Shown one piece after another: positions 1 to 13,737 of a DNA stretch of 64,000 nucleotides. Source of the DNA: Hedera helix (lineage: Eukaryota; Streptophyta; Magnoliopsida; Apiales; Araliaceae); contig OX359281.1 of assembly GCA_947179155.2 (NCBI GenBank), forward strand, positions 44,853,967 to 44,917,966. The letters run 5' to 3'. A program made the position numbers and the translations under genes. Position 1 is the first letter of the stretch, and each line of letters begins with the position of its first letter. Under the pieces are notes generated by a model. That model made no database searches. It saw only the letters and a list, made by a program, of their open reading frames with translations, and was not told the DNA's origin.

Positions 1-1865
1 TGTTGAACAGATGATAGGTTAAAGGCGATATAATAGGTTAAAGGCGATACATCTATTTGGTGTCTTTTATGATACGTAGTGAAAGTTTTATTTGGTCTGT
101 AGTGCAAAGATGAACTGTTATTTGGTATGATTATGACCAAAGACTGAATACTGGTATAATCATGACCGTTGGTGTTATATTGAATATTTTTGGCCCGTAG
201 TGCAAGGATGAACTGTTGATTTGCATGATTATGACCAAGAACTGTAAGTTTGTATTCTCATGGTCAGTGGTGTTTCAGATGATAAAAGTTGATGGTATTT
301 TTTCTAAAAAGAGAAGCGAGTAGACACTATAGTCTGCATTATTCTTCTAATAGATTGCTCATTCCGCTGCTATTATTGATTTGAACGTTGTTCAAGAATT
401 TAACTACAGTTTCTGATATGAAACCTTGTAGTCTATTGTATTCTATCAATAACTAAACTGTTGAAGGCTAACGATAATTTACTCGTCATTATCTTAGTCA
501 TGATATTATTTACTAGGTTATTTGAGCTCACCCTTTCTTTTTGTTTCATTATTTTTCAACAGGAGATGAAAACGTAGCTGGGTCTAGCCGGAGGATGGAG
601 TAAAAGTCCAAGAGATAGCTATTATAGTCTTCACGTGTTGTAAAATAGTGTGACAATAATCGTGAAAGACTTAGTTGTGTATTATAATACACTGTATTGT
701 TGTATGTTACACTACTTGTAATAATTTTGTTATAGTTTTTTGACAACTCAAGTTTAAACTGTGTGAGCCCAAATTTAAGGGCGTCACAACGCTAATCTGC
801 ACCGTTCTTTATAATTATTAAGAAAAAAACCCTGCTTATATACGCTGGACTCGACAAACTCATAATGCACTTATAATACATAGATTAGTGTATTTAATTT
901 GGATTTTAATCAAATACATAACCATAGCAAGTCAAACAATGGACTCTACTGCAATTTGTTTTGTAGTTTGTTTGTTAGTTAAAATTACCAAATACATTGT
1001 CATAATTTGTTAAGGGAGTGTTTGGACCTTTCATATAGAATATTTTCCAATGAAGCTTAGATGAATTTTTATCTTATTATAATCACCTGAAAATTTTCAT
1101 ATGTCAAAGCAAATTGCCTAGAATGGAGTCCAATGTCCAAGTTCAGCCTAAATGGACTAACATGAAAATTTTGACCCATTAGCTTTCCCCTTCGTCAATG
1201 TACAATTCTCAGTGCAACACATGTAATACCTTTTAAATTATAATTAAATGTATTACGTGGTATCAATCTGTTATATTATAAAATTGTACCTTTTAAATTA
1301 TAATTAAATGTTACTAGATATCAATTTATATTATGAAGTCAAATATCATATCGGCATAAAGTGAAATATTCAGAATAAAATTTGCATTTTACCTCCTTGA
1401 AAATAACTCCGTTATGAAGGGATATCCAAACAATTAATTAATTCCTATAAGTATAATTTAGAGAGGGGCATCTTACAAAGGTTAATCCTTACAAGGGTTT
1501 TGGGTGTGGTGGGTAGCTTTACAATATCCTAGTAGGAGACAAAGGATAGCTTAGTGTATAAAAAGATGCAAAGTTCTCTTGATGATTAAATTAATTAAAA
1601 TAATAATCCCTAGCTTGTCCTTTTAATTGTTCGATCCAAAACAAAAGGACATGTTAACCCTCTCAAGAGATGCTTGTTTTCATTATTCGACCCCATTCTT
1701 ACTCGCACTAATCCACCCGTGGAAGTGTGTGCCCCTAGTTACCTAGGCAAATAATTGTTCAATCAGCTCCAATCCTACTGAGTCAAATGTTCAGTTACGA
1801 AAAGGTAATGCAAAATGGAAGCATCAATTGGTCCATTCAAAAGTATATATATTCCCTCCCTCCCT

Positions 1866-1868
<3 letters not shown>
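1..1868. other. AT-rich intergenic stretch, no gene seen
   Basis: No open frame here resembles a known protein. At 1228-1320 an approximately 63-bp unit (beginning accttttaaattataatt) occurs twice in tandem and is slightly diverged. The rest is unremarkable AT-rich sequence. Confidence 0.6.

Positions 1869-1953
<85 letters not shown>
1868..1953. repeat. (TA)n microsatellite
   Basis: This is an uninterrupted TA dinucleotide run of roughly 85 bp. Open frames reading Tyr-Ile repeats through it are artefacts. Comparable TA runs occur near 6100, 13681, 33112, 34375, 34744, 52735, 55091 and 63317. Confidence 0.95.
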
Positions 1954-1955
<2 letters not shown>

Positions 1956-3820
1956 TATTAAATTATGATTTTCTAAATTTGAAACTAGAATAAATTCACT
2001 TAACTTTAAAAAATAAAATTATGAAAGTTATATATGAAGTTGCAAAAAGTATTATTAATTAAAAAATTATTGCATTAAAAAATTCAATGAATTACATCAA
2101 TTTTGTGTTAAAAATATTTTATATTGATTATGAAAAATTAAAACAGAAAAGTATTTAATTATACTAACTGAAATTAATATTCACAAAAATAGATGTTGGA
2201 CGGTGACAGAGCTATATAAATACAAGGGGGGAGGGGGGGAATCAATGTCATAGGTTTAAGCATGTTGTTGCTGTTTGTCCATATTCATTAGGGAGTTTGG
2301 AAGAATTTGCTGGAATTGCGTATTAATGCTTGAATTTATTTGTACGTTTAATTATTGATTTGAAAGTAAATTTATATAAAAAAATTATTAAAAATTACTT
2401 GACGATTTGAGACTTTGGGTTGCCGAAAATACTTCCAGTGTAAAAAGATGAGTTAATAATAGAGGTAATAAATATTTAGCGTTAGAATATTATATTTATA
2501 TTCTTTATAACTCTATCGTTTATCTTGTATTTATAATAGTCACATATTTTTAATAAGATTATAATTTTTAATAAGAATTGTAGAGTAGAGATCTTATTAA
2601 AAAATTAATTATCACATAAATTAATATTATATTAATGCAATCGTTGAACTGGCTAGCTACTTGTTCGATCAATCACATTTCTTGGTGCTATAAATATTTT
2701 ACCTATTATTGAAAAAAAAAATGATCAATAAATAATAAATAAAATCTGAAAAGATACCAACTTGTGGGTCTGCTACTGTAGAAGTACCCTGCCATGTCTT
2801 TTCTAGCTATAACTCTCACCAACAAATTTAGGAAAATCACTTGAAGAATAATTAATACAGGTATGTATATCTAATTTATTATGATGAGGTTGCAAGCTAG
2901 CTGTATGATGATGTGCTTGCCTGCTAGAGCCAGCCTCTGCCAGCTTAGCTTAATCGTTCCCTATATATTCAAAATAACAGAGCTAATATTTCCGGTTTAA
3001 TTTAATTTATAGATTAATTTGGAATATTAAATTTAAAAAGATAAAATAATAATAATATTTGAAGCATTAGTTGTACGTTACTACATTGGTATAATATCAT
3101 TCACGAACATTAGCGGTTGAAACTGTGCTGAATTAATTACTGAAAATAATAAATAAAAATTGTGGTGGAATTATCATTCATTCATTAAAAATAAATGAAA
3201 AAATTATTTTATATTTTTAGAGTAAATAAATAGTATGTTATCTTTTTTCATATTTTTATAGGTCCTGTCATAAGTAAACTTTACGGATACGCGAGAAGAA
3301 AAAATATACTGTTCACTTGTTCTTAAAATATAAAATAATCACTCAAATAAATGACCAAAACGTACGGCTGGAGTACGTGCGACAACAGAAATATGCAGGT
3401 TTAAAAATTTATCCTGCATGCATGTTGATTACTACTCCCCCATCCACTAGGCATTAATTCAACTCTTAGAAAAACTTTTGTATTCTTTAAGTAGGAAGGA
3501 GTATGCATGCATGCTTTTTAAAAATAATTGTCTATTAACCTAGCTAGCTACTTAATAAGGGTATGTATTTTTATTTTTATTATCAAAGTAAGTAATGTAG
3601 TAGCGTCTAAAGTAAGTAATTTATGAGTACAACATATACTGGCTAGTATTTTTTTTATAAGATGATGACAGATTAGTTGTACTTATCATCATCAAACATA
3701 TCTTAATTTGTTTGGCAAAGGCCCGGGACAACCCAATCAATCAGGTCAAGACATGGCAGGCATGCAGTAGTGCAGTACGTAATTATATATATAATTTTGA
3801 TATATATAATAAAGATTTTT
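1954..3820. other. AT-rich intergenic stretch, no gene seen
   Basis: No coding similarity was recognised on either strand. The sequence is AT-rich with short purine tracts (for example gggggaggggggg near 2227) and scattered GCATGC/TGCATG words. Confidence 0.5.
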
Positions 3821-4031
3821 TTAGTGTGTGCCCTTAGGACACACACTAAACGCGAAAAATAATGTATAATATTATTTATTTATGTAGACGCACTGAATTC
3901 AATGTATAAAAAAATAATATATTAGTGGATCCCATGTATTGAATTCAGTGCAACTATATAAAAAAATAATTTTTAGCGGATCCCATCTCTTGTTTTCCGT
4001 GCCTAGTGTGTGTCCTTAAGGCACACATTAA
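3821..4031. mobile_element. Small foldback/MITE-like element bounded by two palindromes
   Basis: Palindromes at 3821-3848 (TTAGTGTGTG arm, CCTTAGG centre) and 4004-4030 bound about 150 bp of AT-rich sequence. Inside, gcactgaattcaat and attgaattcagtgc form a 14-bp inverted repeat. A related pair of palindromes lies at 4691-4868. I infer a small non-autonomous foldback element; no clear target-site duplication was found, so the family is unassigned. Confidence 0.5.
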
Positions 4032-4312
4032 ACGGACCTATATAATAATTCATACGATAATCGATATAATTACTAAATATAAAAATAATAAATTTTATTA
4101 TTTTTATATTATAAATTTTATTATTTTTATATTAAATCGTTATACGCATGAGTCTGCTCATAACGAAATTGGTATATATATGGCCACTGCTGTGCTAATC
4201 GAGGATAGATAGTAGATAGATATGGACGACTCCTCATAAATGTATGTCTCAGACTCACTCGTCGTACATATGCATGCTTAAAATAAAATTATAAAGCTGA
4301 ACACCGTGGGGT

Positions 4313-4338
4313 GGGGGGGGGGGGGGGGGGGGGGGGGG
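4313..4338. repeat. 26-nt poly-G run
   Basis: Twenty-six consecutive G residues follow gtggggt. It is one of four long G or C homopolymers in the window (also 8424-8445, 31538-31559 and 42001-42018). Confidence 0.9.
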
Positions 4339-4523
4339 TGTTGTCCACAACACGACGCCGTACTGTTAGCTATGATCACCACCTCGTGAATATTTCTGCT
4401 GCAATTTCTGCGTGCTAAGTAAAGTAAATACTACTGCTGCTGTTGTATCAGCCACTCAGGTGGTCCAAAACATATATACTACTATATATAAATATGGGCA
4501 GGCAGGCAGCTGAAAAAACTTCT

Positions 4524-4549
4524 CACGTGGCGGGTCCCATGCCACGTGG
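4524..4549. promoter_or_regulatory. Inverted pair of G-box (CACGTGG) sites
   Basis: CACGTGGC at 4524 and GCCACGTG ending at 4548 form a closely spaced inverted pair around gggtcccat. CACGTGGC is the established core bound by bZIP and bHLH factors (G-box/ABRE). No gene start lies close downstream on either strand, the ARF gene being 2.7 kb away, so function is unproven. Confidence 0.35.
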
Positions 4550-4690
4550 AATCATCAGGACCACTGAACCCTCTCCTCCTATCGTACCCACCCGCGCATA
4601 AAGAAAAATGACAAGCAAGGAAGGAAAAATATACATTTTTTTATGATGAAAATCTATCTCAAACTATAACCAATAAAATAAAGTGTTCTA

Positions 4691-4868
4691 TTAATATGTG
4701 TCCTAAGGACACATACTAAACACACAATTTAAGAAAATATTCTTTTGAACTATGTACATATTCTCTTGAACTTGATGCAAATACAGAAATTAAGAGAATA
4801 TACACACAATTCAAGAAAATATTTTTTTGAACTGTGTGTTTAACATGTGCCCTTAGGACACATGTTAA
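4691..4868. mobile_element. Second palindrome-bounded foldback element
   Basis: A palindrome with 10-bp arms around a single A (4695-4715, TATGTGTCCT arm) and another at 4840-4868 (TTAACATGTG arm) bound the element. Between them two related units containing aagaaaatatt each fold on themselves. The ends share the ATGTG(C/T)CCT core with the element at 3821-4031, so both probably belong to one family. Confidence 0.5.
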
Positions 4869-6094
4869 GTTTTTCCTAAAATAAAATAGGGTAATATGAA
4901 TAGTTACTCATGTATGACTCTCTTTTATTTTATTTTTATTTATATACTATGCACCTGATATCTATCGACGTTTAGTACTTTAGTGTATTTTAAGGTATGT
5001 GAGTTTTAAACGAAATTAAAAATTATATTCATATAATTAAATTTAAATATAATTTATTTAATTCATAAATATATATTTTAAAATTTAAACGTAATATATT
5101 AAAAATAATATAATGCATTTAAAACATTAAATGATATATACCGTTCTAAATGCACTAATTAAACTCTAATAATCGAACAAACATTTTATTCTTCCATTCT
5201 ATATATATTTTTTGTTTCAAGTTACAAAATTAATATTAATTTTTTAAAAATTAATTAGTGATATTTTTAAATTTAAATTAACGTAATTTATTTAAATTTT
5301 AAAAATAATACATTTTATAACTATTATTATTTTAAAAATAATTTATAATATTTATAATTATATTAATATAAATTAAATTAGATTTTCGGTCTAGCAGCAC
5401 TTGAAAGATAAACAATCAAGAGTGTGTCAATGGGACATTAATTAAAGAGTCCCCACGTGTAAAGTTGGATCCATCAGTATACATACAAACCACAGGTCAA
5501 GGAGATTCATGACCATAAAAACTCCGCGAAAATTAATTGAAAATGGAAATTATCTTCTGCCGGGTTTGGCCGAGCCAACCCTGTTGCTTGCCGCGAAGCA
5601 GACAACTAGCGAGACGGCAACTAACGGCGGTTAACAAATCTCGAGGCAATGGAATCGGGGAGTGTTGGGCTTTTAGAACAACTTGCTTATGGTCTTTCTC
5701 ACGAAAAATTATTAAATATTTTTAAGATGTTTGTCACGTAATAATTTATATTATTTATTTATTATTAATTTTAATATTTAAAGTAAATTATTTTATTTTA
5801 AATATTATTTTAACAATACATAAATAATATATAATACTATTATATAATAAATGTCTCAAAATTATTAAATAATTATTTTTTTTCCACCCACTATCTACCT
5901 AAAAGCTGCACTAATGATATACTACTAGTATTATAGTACATGTATTTCATATGTGGCCTGTCCAATCATACGTATACACAGAATTCTTTTATGTCCAACA
6001 AGTGATCAACACATATAGATCGTTGACCTAATTTTGTGTTACAAATTCCGCATACTCAAAATATACTTGAGTTTTAAAATATTTCATTAATTTT

Positions 6095-6131
<37 letters not shown>

Positions 6132-6900
6132 CTCACACAATCATACTATTTACTAATAATATTGTGCCGAAAATCATACTATTAGTTTCAAAAACTTATT
6201 TGTCCTATTAATATGACATATTTGGACCTCACTTGACGATGATGCCATTACTTAAGTGATTATGATTCTTAGATACGTGTTTGTAATTATATGATACGTA
6301 CGAGATGTACATTTATCATGACATAATAATGACATAATAAAATTATCTCAAAATAAGCACATTTTTTGTTGATAATTTTATTAGGTATACTTTTTACATG
6401 AATAATATTTCTTTCTTATATTTTATTTAAGAGTTCTTTTCAAACAACTACACTATTATATTTTAATATTAAAACTAAGAAAAATCACGGGAAAGCTAGA
6501 GGTCAAAAGTTAAGGAAAAAATATACATGGTTTACAATTAATCAATTGTCTTACTAATTTTACGATTCCAACTTGCGATCAAATTTGATAAAATAAAAGG
6601 TCTTATTATAATATATATTATCATGTTTGTTCGTCATATTTATTAAAAGTGAAGGCTGGAGAATTATAAATAAATAAATAAAATCATAACCCATCAATTT
6701 TCTGAATTTTAGTAGCTTCTAAATAAATGTAGTACGTACGTACGTACTAGTTAAAAAAATTATTACTTGACCTTGCGAATGGAAAACCTACCCTTAACCG
6801 ATTCCGCCGTTTAGAAACGGCTGCAGGTGTGAATTCACTTTTCCGTCAGGGTCTCGTCAGTATAGTATAGATTACTAAATAGAACTAACCATGGTTAGTT
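4869..6900. other. AT-rich intergenic stretch upstream of the ARF gene
   Basis: No coding similarity was seen. It contains a (TA)n run near 6098-6130 and a (GTAC)n-type tract near 6732-6750. The 62-codon open frame at 5537-5725 resembles nothing I know. The distal ARF promoter presumably lies in the last few hundred bases, but I could not point to a convincing TATA box. Confidence 0.45.
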
Positions 6901-7262
6901 CGGTTAACCTTACGGGCTACACACACAGTTCAGCCAGCGCAGGCAGACAAGTTTAGAGAGAGAAAAAAGGAACAAATGAAGGCGTATATTAACTTGTCTT
7001 CAGTGTTCTTTAACGGCGTTTTCTCATTTTCTGGATTCTAAACACCCAAACTGAAAGAGAGAAGCTCAAGCAAAGCCAGTTTTCCTACCGCTTCAGAGCT
7101 GTTTTCCGGTGGAATCGAAAATTCGAACAATTCAGTGAACCGTTTAACCGTCATATTTATTTATTGGGTTGTATTATACTATCATTGTAACTATACCGCA
7201 TGTAATGCTGTGAGTTTCGAGTGCGGACGATTTAAAGTTTGAATATTTAGAAAGCTTTAATC

Positions 7263-10200
7263 ATGGCGAATCGTGGGTCTTTTTCGCAACCCAATTTCGG
7301 AGCTGAAGGTCAATTGAAATGACCAGTTTGATTCTATGGAATTTTGCTGAAATGTTTTTGTTTTTGTCTCGAATTAAATTTGTGCTTTGATGTTTTGTTT
7401 TTACAGGCAAGAATGGTGGAGAGGAAGATCTGTTTATGGAGCTTTGGAAGGCATGTGCGGGTCCACTGGTGGATGTTCCAACAACGGGAGAGAGAGTTTT
7501 CTATTTTCCACAGGGACACATGGAACAAGTGAGAGCACCAAATTCAGATCTTTATTTGGAAAATCACTTCTTAGTTTTTTTTTTTTTTTTATTTGGTGTG
7601 GGGGGAAGGTGGGGATTTTGCTTCTTCATTTATGGGGTTTGAGGTTTTTCTATATTAGGGATTTGGAAATTTTACTAGGCTTGATTTTGTATCCGTTGAC
7701 TGTTAGTTGGTGGCTTCAACAAATCAAGAACTGAACCAGAGAATTCCACTCTTCATTCTTCCATCAAAAATCCTTTGTCGGGTTCTGCACGTTCAGCTGT
7801 TGGTATGATCCATCTCAATTCTACTTGTTCAGAAATACTGGTGTTATGTATTTTTTATTTTCTTGTAATGCTTTTATGTTTGTAATGTTAAAAAAGTATC
7901 CATTTATTGCTCCCAGTATATGTATATCAAAGCTCTTAAAGTGTCTCTCTTTCATATTTGTTCAGTCTGCAACTTAGCAAAGTACTTACCTAAATTATGT
8001 AGTGATTAATTAGGCAAAAATTTCTTCTTTTTCTTTATGTAGGCTGAACAAGACACAGATGAGGTTTATGCACAAATTACTTTACTGCCAGACCCTGATG
8101 TAAGAACTTAACATATCCTCTATGGGGGAACTGGCTTGCTTTATTGAGTATTGATCACTGTTTTTTTCCCTTCCTTATTCATTAAAAAGCTGATCTTTAG
8201 TTTTGTGAAACGTTTTGTAGCAAACTGAGCCAAGGATTCCTGATTCATGTCATTCTGAGCCTCCCAGGCCAACTGTGCACTCCTTCTGCAAGGTTTTGAC
8301 TGCTTCGGATACAAGCACCCACGGAGGGTTTTCGGTTCTTCGTAAACACGCAAATGAGTGCCTCCCTCCCTTGGTATTGTTGCTTGTTGTTCCTAATTCT
8401 TTCACTTCTTCCTTCAACCAACACCCCCCCCCCCCCCCCCCCCCCACTCCACCCCCTGCTGCTTTCCATTTGTTGGTTTTCTTTGGGAATTGCAATTAAT
8501 ATCCTTGTTCTGTGAACTGCTTTTCTTTGTTCAGGAGATGACTCAGCCAACTCCCACCCAGGAATTGGTAGCCAAGGATCTTCATGGTATCGAATGGAGA
8601 TTTAAACATATATTTAGAGGTGATAATTCTTTCAATTCAGCTTTCCTGTTTGTGGTTCTGTTGCTGTAGTACAATCATGTTGTTTAAGAAAGGAACACTA
8701 AATAACATACATGTTGGTTGATTAAATCAAAGTCAAATACTTATTTCATTATTGAGTTGGTTTTTCCCTCTGCATAATAATGAGCAGGTCAACCACGGAG
8801 GCATTTGCTTACAACAGGATGGAGTACATTTGTTACTTCTAAGAGATTAGTTGCTGGGGATTCTTTTGTATTTCTTAGGTATTTGTCTATCTTTGTTCTT
8901 CTGATTTGACCAATTTTCAGACGTCCGATTTCCATGTACCTTTTACTAATAATATAATTGGATTACAAATTAGAAAGCACATACTTGTTTGCATAGTTTC
9001 GTCTTAATTAACAAGAACTGATTTGTAGGGGAGAGAACAAGGAATTACATGTTGGTGTTCGACGTCTTGCTCGCCAACAGAGCTCCATGCCTTCGTCAGT
9101 AATTTCAAGCCAAAACATGCACCTTGGAGTGCTCGCTACTGCATCTCATGCTGTTGCAACACAAACTCTATTCGTTGTGTACTACAAGCCAAGGTCTAAC
9201 ATATAACTTCCTTCTGGTGAACTTGTTTATGTATAAGAAACCTCAATTAATTACATGAATCTATTTGTGCGTTAAAGTTTTCTAGTAAATTATTTCAGGA
9301 CGAGTCAGTTCATCATAGGCTTGAACAAATATCTAGAAGCTATGAACAATGGATTTACAGTTGGCATGAGATTTAAGATGCAGTTTGAGGGAGAGGATTC
9401 TCCTGAAAGAAGGTAATTGTTTCTCCCTCAACTAGTCGTCTAACACTTTATACTGAATCAGTTATGAATTTCTCGGTGATCAATCAGGTTTACAGGCACA
9501 ATAGTTGAGCTTGAAGATATATCCTCCCAATGGGAATGTTCTAAATGGAGATCATTGAAGGTAGCTATATTTTATACTTTATGAGTTCATGTTCTGTGAA
9601 AATCTAACTCTTCAAAGAAAAGAGAATAACACCTTTCATCCTTCTGTCCCAGGTTCAATGGGATGAACCTGCATCAATCACAAGACCAGAAAGAGTTTCT
9701 CCTTGGGAAATAGAACCTTTTTTGGCTTCTGTGCCTCCTAGTCTGGGTCAACCCGGGGTAGTGAAGAAACGGCCCCGACCAACAACCGAAATTCCTACCA
9801 TTGGTGAGAGAAACCTTTCCTTTTTTTCTTTTTCTTCTTTCTCTTCTTGTTGGAGGTCTGGATGCGTCACTAAGGTTTACAATTTGAGATAACGTTTCTA
9901 CTTTTGATGTTGTAGAACCTGCTTCTTCAACAGTTTCAGCTGTATGGAATCCTTCCCATGATTCAAGCCAATTAAGTAGTACTCCTGAAGGCCAGAGGAT
10001 TGATAATCATGTTTATAGGCTGCCAATGCAAACAGAAAATTGTTCCCCTTTGACAATTAACTGCAATGCTCATATTTCAAGCACTCTTCCTGAGGCAGGC
10101 TGGCTATCCTCGTCCCATGTGAAGGCTTCTCGGAATAAGATCTCTGATGAAACGGAAGATAGTAAAAGTGCCTCTATTTGGTGTGTTCCACGAAGATATG

Positions 10201-11083
10201 TAAATCAGATCACAACGCACCAATGCAATGACATGGTGCCTCTTACTATTGATGGGAGGAAATCCGACACCGTTGCAAGTTGTCGATTGTTTGGTTTTGA
10301 TTTAAAAAGTCCCTCTACTGATGTGTCACTAACTGAAATGGCACCTTTGAGACAAGTCAATGTAACCCATGACACTGCTGAAGCGGACGTACCAAGTTCA
10401 CTTTCAGCTGGTGATTCAGAAGAGAAATCAGGCCTTTTGAAGGATTCCAAAGAAAAGCAGCAAGGACAGTTGCAGGTATCGCTGAAGGAAGTCCATAGCA
10501 AACAGAGTTGCTCTACCAGAAGTCGTACTAAGGTATACAATTAGTAATTGGCTCAAATAAGAAGGTGGTCTTTTTTGTAGCATGAAATGACATTGTTTTA
10601 GAGTTTTATTGCTATTCTATCACTTCAAGTTGTAAGAATATTTTCATTGCCTTGTGAAGGTTCAAATGCAAGGGATCGCAGTGGGTCGTGCTGTGGACTT
10701 AACTGTGCTAAAGGGGTATGATGTGCTAATAAGTGAACTAGAAGAAATGTTTGAGATCAAGGGACAGCTTCACCCTCGGAATCAATGGGAAATTGTGTTT
10801 ACAGATGATGAAGGGGATATGATGCTCATGGGTGATGATCCATGGCAGTAAGTATTCTTATTGTATTTTTCTTCTAAGCAAACAACTAATTTTTATTCAC
10901 AATCACACTATTTCTTATTAGACCTAATTTTGAGTGTACAATTTTTTTTAAAAAAAAAATTGTAGGGAATTCTGCAACATGGTTAGAAGAATATTTATTT
11001 GCTCAAGCCAAGATGTGAAGAAAATGAGTGCTGGAAGGAAATTTCCAATATCTTCCGTTGATCATGAAGGGATCTGGTTTTAG
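7263..11083 (+). CDS. Auxin response factor, class B, ARF9/ARF18-like
   Basis: This is a nuclear transcription factor that binds auxin response elements; the class is generally repressive. Exons: 7263-7308, 7407-7528, 7707-7802, 8043-8099, 8221-8373, 8535-8619, 8788-8878, 9029-9193, 9299-9412, 9488-9560, 9653-9803, 9916-10532, 10660-10847, 10966-11083. All junctions are GT-AG and the frame stays open for 691 codons, a normal family length. In order: dimerisation segment with ELWKACAGPLV; B3 DNA-binding domain about residues 129-233 (FCKVLTASDTSTHGGFSV, then RRHLLTTGWSTFV); ARF ancillary domain about 250-365; a Ser-rich, Gln-poor middle region with CRLFGFDL near 507; and a C-terminal PB1 domain from about 591 (VQMQGIAVGRAVDLT, then FTDDEGDMMLMGDDPW). 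The RLFGF string matches the (R/K)LFG(V/F) repression motif known from B3 factors. The start is the first ATG in frame with exon 1. Intron 5 contains a 22-nt poly-C run. Confidence 0.93.
8424..8445. repeat. 22-nt poly-C run in an ARF intron
   Basis: Twenty-two consecutive C residues lie in intron 5, about 50 bp after the donor at 8374. Read antisense it is a poly-G tract. Open frames encoding Pro or Gly runs through it are artefacts. Confidence 0.9.
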
Positions 11084-13621
11084 CTTGGACTATGAAGTGG
11101 GACTTCATTTAATTTCTACCGAGTCGTGTTCTTTTTAGAGTTTTTTTTTTTCCCTTTGTTCCTTTGGTGGTGGTTCCTTCTTCCTTGAATGTTTATTCGG
11201 TTTTATAGAGGATCGGTATGCTTGTAGATGGATTGATGGAGGTAAAAGTCTATGCAGTTCATACTGAGGGCACATAAAAGATTAAAATGGTTTATTTATG
11301 AATGAAAGTCGATGGGGGTAAAGTTTTCCGGCTAGTTTGCAGGTCATACTGATGGCACTCGTAAGATTAACTAGCTTTAGTGATTGAAAAAATGTAATGT
11401 AACGTATTAGGAAAATATAGTGAGGGATAGGGTAACAATTTGTGTATATCAAAGGTGTTTCTGGTAAATGTGGATGAGTAGTTTTATGCCTCCACCTGTG
11501 TATATACGTGCTTGCGGTAAATTTGCAAGCGTTGTCTCAACACCTATGTACCCAATTGATTCAATGCACTAGTGTATCTTGGTTTCCAGTTTTAGTCTCT
11601 CTCTCTCTCTCTATATATATAAAGAGAGAGTACACACACACACACACATATATAATATATATATATATCAGTTTCGTTTGTGTCCCTTTTCAGGCATTCA
11701 TCTAAAGCATAGTTTTGACTCTTCTGAGCACAGGTGATTAAATGGTTCCTAGTCTTGAGCCAAGCTAAGATTCTTACTAATTAATCTGATAACTGATAAC
11801 AAGATGGGAAGATTCTATGGGGCACTTCAACAATGATTTATTTTAAAATAATTTATAAGTTAAAATTTAAAATAAATTATAAAAATTTATAAGAAAAAGT
11901 GTTCGACATTAATTTGACATATAAATTAAATTAAGTTAAACAAGTATGAAAGTGTATGGCTGAAAGATTACTAAAATGACATTAATAAAAAAAATATTTT
12001 AATTCAATATTTTATCATAAGAATTACCATTTTAACATTAATAAAATATTAAAAAGAATCATAACTTTAGCATCCACGAGTTTTTCTTTTATCTTTTTTG
12101 ACATTCAACACTTCATCGTAAGGATCACTATTCCAACATTAATAAAATATTAAAAAGAACCCTAACTTTAATATTCATGAGTTTTTCTTTTTTCTTTTGT
12201 TTGACATTATTCAAAATAATTAAAATAAAATAAAACTTAAATAAATGTTAAGAAAAGAACTATTTTAATGGAATGTAAATTTAATTATTAATTCTTAATA
12301 TCAATAAAAAAGTAAAAATAAAAAATATAGGGAAATTTTAAATATCAATAAAAATGGTAAAGTAAAAAATAGAGAGAGGGAGGGAGGGTGGGGGCACGGT
12401 AACTGTGGGAGCAATCAAGAGGGAGATTAATGTAATTTGAGAAATAGATGAAAGGTACATTTAGACAAATTTACTTATTTAAAACGACTAATAAGTCATT
12501 TTTTGGGAAGTAAAAAAAATATTATTTTTCAGAAAAGACTTATAAGTCAATTTATAAATTAAAAATTAATTCATGGCCAAACACCCAAAGAGTAATTATC
12601 CCCAAAAAGGGTCAGCTATTTTTTTTTTTAATGTTGGTTATTTTTTAAAGTTATTATTTATTTTCTCTGATAATTTGTGGTCAAGTTTATACTTGAGGCT
12701 ATTAGGGATTATGTTCATTGTTAGATCTAAAACAAATTGATGTAGTAGAAAATACTTTTAGAAAATATATAGGGACCATCTTATATACACTCACTTTGTT
12801 TCACGAAAAGCATCCATTTATTTTTTTCTATATTAATTTGTAAAATCTTAAATTTTAACGTTTATTAATGCAATTCTTAAAAAAATTAAAGCCGAAGACC
12901 ATTTTTTTTAAGGACGGAAGGAGTAATAGATTAAAGAATCAAAGACATCAAAGATTCCCTTGCTGGCATGGATGATGAATCAAAGATGACCGAGTAAATC
13001 AAAGAGACTCGAGCCCAATATAATATGAAAAGTGATATCTATAGTGATAATTTACATATAAAAATATTTAAAAATTCTGTGAAAATATTACTTTTCTATA
13101 ATATTGGGTTTGAGTGTCGGCGCTAGCTTTGGGCAGGTGGAAGTAGGACATTATTTTGCATTATTAATTATAATACAAGATAACGGCTTATTATATTATA
13201 AAGTTATGTAAGATATCTCTATAAACTCGGGTACAATTTTACATTTTAGTCGATGTGTACCAACATGTGTAGAATTTCTTATAAATAATATTCCATGCAT
13301 GCGTATCTTAAGTGATTCAGTAGCCTATAATCGTATATTGAGATCAAGCAGGTTCTGTTGGAGAGTAGTAGCTTTGCAAGCACACACAAATTAAGATGTT
13401 GAAGGTCATCGTGTGATGCCTGCCAAATCTCATCTCTAGCTGTCTCGAGAAAAAAGCAAGTCTATTCACCATCATTTTAAGGCCGGGCCACTTAATTAAT
13501 TAATTAAGCATATTACTATTATTAATATTGACATTAATGTATTATTATTTTTATTAATTAGTATTATTTTCATTTGTATATTAACTGTTAATGTTTTCAC
13601 CTAGCTATATATTTAGATCCT
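11084..13621. other. ARF 3' flank and intergenic sequence
   Basis: The first 250 bp are probably the ARF 3' UTR. A compound microsatellite of CT, TA, GA, CA and TA tracts lies at 11596-11668. From 11990 to 12190, two related copies of a segment containing attaataaaatattaaaaa are seen. No protein similarity was recognised. Confidence 0.45.
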
Positions 13622-13695
13622 CCCTCAGAACTTGCATTTGTTCAGCTTCCTCAACTCTTTCATGGGATCAATAAGCCTGATACATATATATATAT

Positions 13696-13737
<42 letters not shown>

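Noticed and set aside
1787..1993. Open frame with a long Tyr-Ile repeat, and the similar frames near 63189-63492
   Set aside because: They are translations of (TA)n microsatellites without any flanking coding similarity.
8245..8550. Minus-strand frames with Gly runs opposite the ARF gene
   Set aside because: They are antisense to ARF exons 5 and 6 and to the poly-C run in the intron.
10205..10540. 111-codon frame antisense to ARF exon 12
   Set aside because: It is the shadow of the ARF coding exon and shows no similarity of its own.
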